9,260 nt of DNA from Candidatus Cloacimonadota bacterium (GTDB lineage Bacteria; Cloacimonadota; Cloacimonadia; Cloacimonadales; Cloacimonadaceae): contig JAQUHL010000047.1 of the NCBI GenBank assembly GCA_028683635.1, positions 1 to 9,260 of the forward strand. The letters are read 5' to 3'. The position numbers and the translations under genes are program-made. The number at the start of each line of letters is the position of its first letter. Position 1 is the first letter of the stretch. The notes beneath the pieces are model-generated. The model did no database searches. It was not told the origin of the DNA and saw only the letters and a list, made by a program, of their open reading frames with translations. Shown here in pieces: positions 5,699 to 9,260 of this stretch.

Positions 5699-8470
5699 AT
5701 GAAAAAAAGCCTCTATCTGATTGACGGTACTGCACTTCTGTATCGTTCTTACTATGCCTTCATCCGCAATCCTCTCATCAATTCCAAGGGCCAGAATACC
5801 TCTGCCATCTTTGGCGTGCTAAATTCCTTCATCAGTATGACCAAAAAGCTCAAGCCGGACTGTGTGATGGTCTCCTTCGATCGCAAAGCCCCCACCTTCC
5901 GCCACGAAAAGAGCGAGCTATACAAAGCCAACCGTCCCCCTATGCCCGATGATCTGGTTCCCCAGATCGAGCCGGTGATGCAATTCTTTGCCAGGATCGG
6001 ACTCAGGGAAATCAGCCTGGATGGCTATGAAGCGGACGACATCCTCGGCACTCTCGCCCAGCGTTATAAAGATCAGTATGAAGTATATATCGTTAGCGGA
6101 GACAAGGATTTCGCTCAGCTTGTGGACAGCAAAACCAAACTCTATGACCCGATCAAGGACAGATTCTATGATGAGCAGGCCATCACCCAGAAGTATGGGA
6201 TAACTCCTTCCCAATTCATAGATTACCTTGCCCTGACCGGAGATAGCTCGGATAACATCCCGGGCGTCAAAGGAATCGGCCCCAAGGGTGCCGTAACTCT
6301 TCTCAATGAATACTCCAGCCTGGATGCCATCTACGCAAATCTGGATAATATTCCCGAGAAGCTGCGCAGCAAACTGATTGCCGACCGTGAAAATGCCTGC
6401 CTTTCCAGGGAACTGGCCACAGTGGTGACCGATGTTCCCCTGCAAGAACTGGATCCTGCCGATTTCGTGTTTCACAAGAAGAACTTAAGCGCTGCTCTGG
6501 GTCTTTTGCAGGAGTATGAACTAAAGAGTCTGCTCAGAGAAGTCATGGCTATGAAGGAATATGAACCTGCGTTGCAGGAAGATGCAGCCGCGATCTTCCA
6601 GGATGACATCTTTGGCAGGGAGCCCGCTATGGCTGCCGATGCACCCCAGGAAGTCCCGCATGAGGATTACCGGCCCTTTGCAGCGAGGCTGGCAGATAAG
6701 AATAACATTTCGGGACTCTGGCAGGAGCTCAAAGCATCCACCACCATCAGCATCGATACGGAAACAGATTCCGTGGAACCAATGCAGGCAAGCCTGGTGG
6801 GAATCTCACTTTGCACCTCAATTGACCATGCCTGGTACCTTCCCCTGGGGCACAAGCTGATGGACAACCTTGAGCTTGATGATGTATTCCATCAGCTCCG
6901 GCAGGCCCTAAGCGGTAAAACACTATTGGGACACAACCTCAAATATGATCTCATCGTGCTGCAACGGGCAGGACTGAAACTGGATAACCAGCTTTTCGAT
7001 ACCATGCTGGCAGCCTATATCCTGGAGCCTGGCATCAACCGTTATTCTCTAGATGAATGCGCCCAAAGGGAACTAAAGCACACAATGATTCCGATAACGG
7101 AGCTGATCGGCAGCGGCAAAAAACAGATCACCTTCGATCTTGTCGATCCCCAAAAGGCCTGCGAATACGCTGCCGAGGATGCCTGGGCAGTTTGGAAGCT
7201 ATATCCGATCTACCGCCAAAGAATCGAACACTCCGGCATGCACAAACTCTTTTATGACATCGAAATCCCCCTCCTCCAGGTGCTCAAAACCCTGGAAATG
7301 AATGGTGTTGCCATCGATACCGAAAGCCTGGCCAGCCTCGGCAAAAAGATCAATCTGGAGCTTAAGACACTCACTGACCGCATCTATGCTCTCGCCGGCT
7401 ATACATTTAACCTCAATTCTCCCCTCCAGCTTGCCAAACTACTTTTTGATGAGATGAAGCTGCCCGTGCAGAAAAAGACCAAGACCGGCAGTTCTACCGA
7501 TATCACTGTGCTGGAGGAGCTTTCACATGATTATGAAATTGCCGATCTACTCATCCAGTATCGTCAGCTTGCCAAGCTCGAATCCACCTATGTGAGCACT
7601 CTGCCCAAGCTGCTGAATCCTGATACAGAGCGGATCCACTCCTCCTTCAACCAAACCATAACCTCCACCGGCCGGCTTTCTTCCTCCAATCCAAACTTGC
7701 AGAATATCCCGGTCCGCACCGAACTGGGCAGAGAAATCCGCAAAGCTTTCACCTGTCACGATCCGGATTGGCTTTACCTTTCTGCAGATTATTCCCAGAT
7801 CGAGCTGCGCCTCCTGGCTTTGATGAGTCGGGACGAGGTCTTGCTGGATGCCTTCAGGCAGGATCTCGATATTCACCGGCGCACAGCCTCCCAGATCTAT
7901 CACAAAAACCTGGAGGAAATCAGCCAGGAAGAACGTAGACAGGCAAAGGTCATCAATTTCGGAATCCTCTATGGCATGGGACAAAACAAACTTGCCCGGG
8001 AATTGGGGATCAGCCTGGCAGAAGCTAAAGCCATCATTGTCCGCTATTTCGAGCAATTCCCCGGCATCAACGATTTCCTCAAACAGTGCATCAATCTGGC
8101 CCGTAAAAACCGCTATTGCGAAACTCTCTTTGGCAGAAGGCTATACCTCCCTGAGATCAATAGCTCAAACAACCGCCTGAAGAGTGAAGCCGAACGGATC
8201 GCCGTGAACATGCCCATCCAGGGCACGGCAGCAGATCTGATCAAGATCGCCATGTGCGACATTCACCAACAATGCCAGCCCCGGGATGATATCAAAATGG
8301 TCCTGCAAGTGCATGATGAACTTGTCTTTGAGATCAAAAGATCCTCTCTCGAAACTGCCACAAACATCATCCGCCACTCGATGGAAAATGCCCTGCCGGA
8401 AGATTCCCGCCGCTTTGTGCATCTCAAAACCGATATCGGGACCGGAGCCAACTGGTTTGAAGCCCACTAA
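5699..8470 (+). CDS. polA: DNA polymerase I
   Basis: A complete 923-residue protein, close to the E. coli length, acting in Okazaki fragment maturation and repair. 5' nuclease domain (about 1-285): Asp9, Asp61, EADD at 111-114, SGDKD with Asp135 and Asp137, GDSSDN with Asp182 and Asp185, and the helix-hairpin-helix GVKGIGPKGA. Proofreading domain (about 330-520): Asp353 and Glu355 (SIDTETDS), Asp417 (GHNLKYD), Tyr490 and Asp494 (YAAEDA). All metal-binding residues are present, so proofreading should be active, unlike Taq-type relatives. Polymerase domain (about 525-923): motif A DYSQIELR with Asp697; O-helix Arg746, Lys750, Phe754 and Tyr758; motif C VHDE with Asp873 and Glu874. Phe754 is the discriminating type against dideoxynucleotides. 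The frame is open upstream to an ATG at 5516 inside the dehydrogenase gene, but GAGGG (5688-5692) and the family N-terminus MKKSLYLIDG fix the start at 5699. Confidence 0.98.
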   Translation: MKKSLYLIDGTALLYRSYYAFIRNPLINSKGQNTSAIFGVLNSFISMTKKLKPDCVMVSFDRKAPTFRHEKSELYKANRPPMPDDLVPQIEPVMQFFARIGLREISLDGYEADDILGTLAQRYKDQYEVYIVSGDKDFAQLVDSKTKLYDPIKDRFYDEQAITQKYGITPSQFIDYLALTGDSSDNIPGVKGIGPKGAVTLLNEYSSLDAIYANLDNIPEKLRSKLIADRENACLSRELATVVTDVPLQELDPADFVFHKKNLSAALGLLQEYELKSLLREVMAMKEYEPALQEDAAAIFQDDIFGREPAMAADAPQEVPHEDYRPFAARLADKNNISGLWQELKASTTISIDTETDSVEPMQASLVGISLCTSIDHAWYLPLGHKLMDNLELDDVFHQLRQALSGKTLLGHNLKYDLIVLQRAGLKLDNQLFDTMLAAYILEPGINRYSLDECAQRELKHTMIPITELIGSGKKQITFDLVDPQKACEYAAEDAWAVWKLYPIYRQRIEHSGMHKLFYDIEIPLLQVLKTLEMNGVAIDTESLASLGKKINLELKTLTDRIYALAGYTFNLNSPLQLAKLLFDEMKLPVQKKTKTGSSTDITVLEELSHDYEIADLLIQYRQLAKLESTYVSTLPKLLNPDTERIHSSFNQTITSTGRLSSSNPNLQNIPVRTELGREIRKAFTCHDPDWLYLSADYSQIELRLLALMSRDEVLLDAFRQDLDIHRRTASQIYHKNLEEISQEERRQAKVINFGILYGMGQNKLARELGISLAEAKAIIVRYFEQFPGINDFLKQCINLARKNRYCETLFGRRLYLPEINSSNNRLKSEAERIAVNMPIQGTAADLIKIAMCDIHQQCQPRDDIKMVLQVHDELVFEIKRSSLETATNIIRHSMENALPEDSRRFVHLKTDIGTGANWFEAH

Positions 8471-8558
8471 AGCTGGTTAACTCCCAGTAACACTCCAGGT
8501 TTTTTCGGATTACGGATAAAAATGCAGACCCCCTGCCTCTGAAGGATGAGGGACACAG

Positions 8559-8847
8559 AGAAACCTCCACCCAAACCCAGCCTTCAGTCATTCCCGGCTC
8601 TGACCGGGAATCCAGAGAAACCATCACGAGAGCTTTACACACGCAGTCATTCCCGACCCCGATCGGGAATCCAGAGAAACCTCCTCCCCAACCCAGCCTT
8701 CAGTCATTCCCGGCTCTGACCGGGAATCCAGAGAAACCATCACGAGAGCCTTACACACGCAGTCATTCCCGGCTCCGATCGGGAATCCAGAGAAACCTCC
8801 ACCCAAACCCAGCCTTCCGTCATTCCCGGCTCTGATCGGGAATCCAG
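8559..8847. repeat. 116-bp tandem unit carrying five 29-bp palindromes
   Basis: A 29-bp element, GTCATTCCCG ... CGGGAATCCAG, occurs at 8587-8615, 8646-8674, 8703-8731, 8762-8790 and 8819-8847. Each holds an 8-bp stem (ATTCCCGG or ATTCCCGA against the complement) and a 6-nt loop. The intervening sequences alternate between type B (28 nt, before elements 1, 3 and 5) and type A (30 nt, before elements 2 and 4). The true period is therefore B-element-A-element, 116 bp: copy 1 at 8559-8674, copy 2 at 8675-8790, and a half copy at 8791-8847. Every spacer begins AGAAACC, so the dispersed unit may be about 36 nt. From knowledge, the core resembles the widespread ATTCCC...GGGAAT palindromes of bacterial genomes (dRS3-like in Neisseria, and those that translate as VIPAKAGIQ). 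The array begins about 90 nt past the polA stop and could stabilise or terminate its mRNA. Confidence 0.93.
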
Positions 8848-8865
8848 AACACCTTCCCCTTTTTA

Positions 8866-8981
8866 AAGCCCAGCGGGCGTCATAACATAGGCAGGGAGCG
8901 TGGCGAAGCCTAAGCCCCTGTAAACGGCAGTAGAGATAATTCAGCCCCTCGCGGGCGACATAATCCTCTCTGGCGACATCC
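8866..8981. repeat. Cluster of GCCC/GGGC palindromes, second repeat family
   Basis: Two related hairpins share the pattern AGCCC, short loop, GGGCG(T/A)CATAA: GCCC 8868-8871 with GGGC 8875-8878, and GCCC 8944-8947 with GGGC 8953-8956. A third fragment, GGCGACAT, is at 8972-8979. Between them lie CAGGG 8892-8896 against CCCTG 8916-8920, and an inner GGC-GAA-GCC hairpin at 8902-8910. The string looks like an interspersed palindromic repeat such as I associate with Bacteroidetes-like and related genomes, and not like coding DNA. A minus-strand frame through it (8624-8986) is a by-product of the repeats. No transposase or terminal duplication is visible. Confidence 0.55.
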
Positions 8982-9190
8982 CACATTAAACTTCATCCCC
9001 ATTGGGTATTGTACCAATCTCAATTCTCAACTTGAAAAACACCCTCTATATATATACGTAAGACGTTTAGCAGGATTTTGGAAATTATTTTGTCACTTTA
9101 GCCACCAGCGAACGCATATCTGATTGTCATCATGGCACTTATAATATACCAAAAATCTTATGGTATTGAGCCATCCGGCTGCTGAGTGAC
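8982..9190. other. AT-richer intergenic stretch without a recognisable gene
   Basis: I see no tRNA, rRNA or convincing gene here. It contains a small hairpin (ATTGG 9001-9005 with CCAAT 9014-9018), a TATATATATA run at 9047-9056 preceded by TTGAAA (9032-9037), an exact TATAAT at 9140-9145 without a good -35, and a 6-bp inverted repeat ATACCA 9146-9151 / TGGTAT 9161-9166. These could be promoter elements for a rightward gene beyond the window, but each is weak alone. Confidence 0.35.
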
Positions 9191-9260
9191 ATGCTCAGAG
9201 CAGAGAAGCTCAACCAGAACATCACCATCCAGAAGCAGCAATTGTTCTGGATCGGGAATC
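9158..9260. other. Short reading frames open to the right edge, uncertain
   Basis: Two frames are open to the window end and at most one is likely real. Plus strand: ATG at 9191 begins 23 open codons (MLRAEKLNQNITIQK...), about 45 nt past a TATAAT box at 9140-9145, with only a weak GAGTG as ribosome site; its frame is closed upstream by TGA at 9167. Minus strand: 33 codons (IPDPEQLLLLDGDV...) run in from the edge and stop with TAA at 9160-9158, which would be the 3' end of a gene converging on polA. Neither peptide matches a family I can name. Confidence 0.2.

Noticed and set aside
8473..8505. Intrinsic terminator right after polA (CTGG/CCAG stem and a run of six T).
   Set aside because: The stem is only 4 bp with an 18-nt loop, too weak to call; the palindromes downstream are better candidates for ending or protecting the transcript.
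8587..8847. CRISPR array (29-bp repeats with 28-30 nt spacers).
   Set aside because: The spacers are not unique: they alternate between two near-identical sequences. The repeat is a simple strong palindrome that varies between copies, and no cas gene or leader is present.
8624..8986. Minus-strand reading frame of 120 codons, and a related 72-codon frame at 8424-8642.
   Set aside because: Both run through the palindromic repeats and give repetitive peptides such as SRSEPGMTEG; they have no family features and are by-products of repeat translation.

Overview
The window holds five protein-coding genes that can be read with confidence and a non-coding right end full of palindromic repeats. The base composition is balanced, genes start behind clear Shine-Dalgarno sites, and one gene encodes a small protein with a signal peptide and the look of an outer-membrane barrel. 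This points to a Gram-negative-type bacterium. The style of the barrel protein and of the GCCC/GGGC repeats reminds me of the FCB superphylum, perhaps Cloacimonadota, but nothing here proves the lineage.

Left part (1-3672, minus strand): three co-directional, tightly spaced genes read mgtE, then mtnA, then an amidohydrolase of the methylthioadenosine/S-adenosylhomocysteine deaminase family that runs off the left edge. Gaps are 16 and 9 nt, and the amidohydrolase ribosome site overlaps the mtnA stop, so they are probably one transcript. The last two fit one pathway: deamination of MTA to methylthioinosine, phosphorolysis by an enzyme not seen here, and isomerisation of methylthioribose-1-phosphate by MtnA. 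MgtE is a Mg2+ channel with no obvious link to that pathway.

Middle (3673-4572): a divergent intergenic region of about 200 nt carries a possible promoter and a 10-bp direct repeat. It separates mgtE from a plus-strand gene for a 207-residue exported, probably outer-membrane, protein of unknown role. That gene ends at a strong intrinsic terminator.

Right-centre (4573-8470, plus strand): a leader with small inverted repeats precedes a D-2-hydroxyacid dehydrogenase gene, followed after 13 nt by a complete polA. The polA product keeps the catalytic residues of all three domains: 5' nuclease, proofreading exonuclease and polymerase.

Right end (8471-9260): no convincing complete gene. It holds an array of five 29-bp palindromes (8587-8847) built from a 116-bp tandem unit, then a second family of GCCC/GGGC palindromes (8866-8981), then an AT-richer stretch with a TATAAT box and short reading frames open to the window edge. 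The palindrome array resembles a CRISPR in spacing only, because its spacers are copies of each other. I see no new defence or mobile system. The most interesting structure is this repeat block, with its higher-order period and compensatory stem change.
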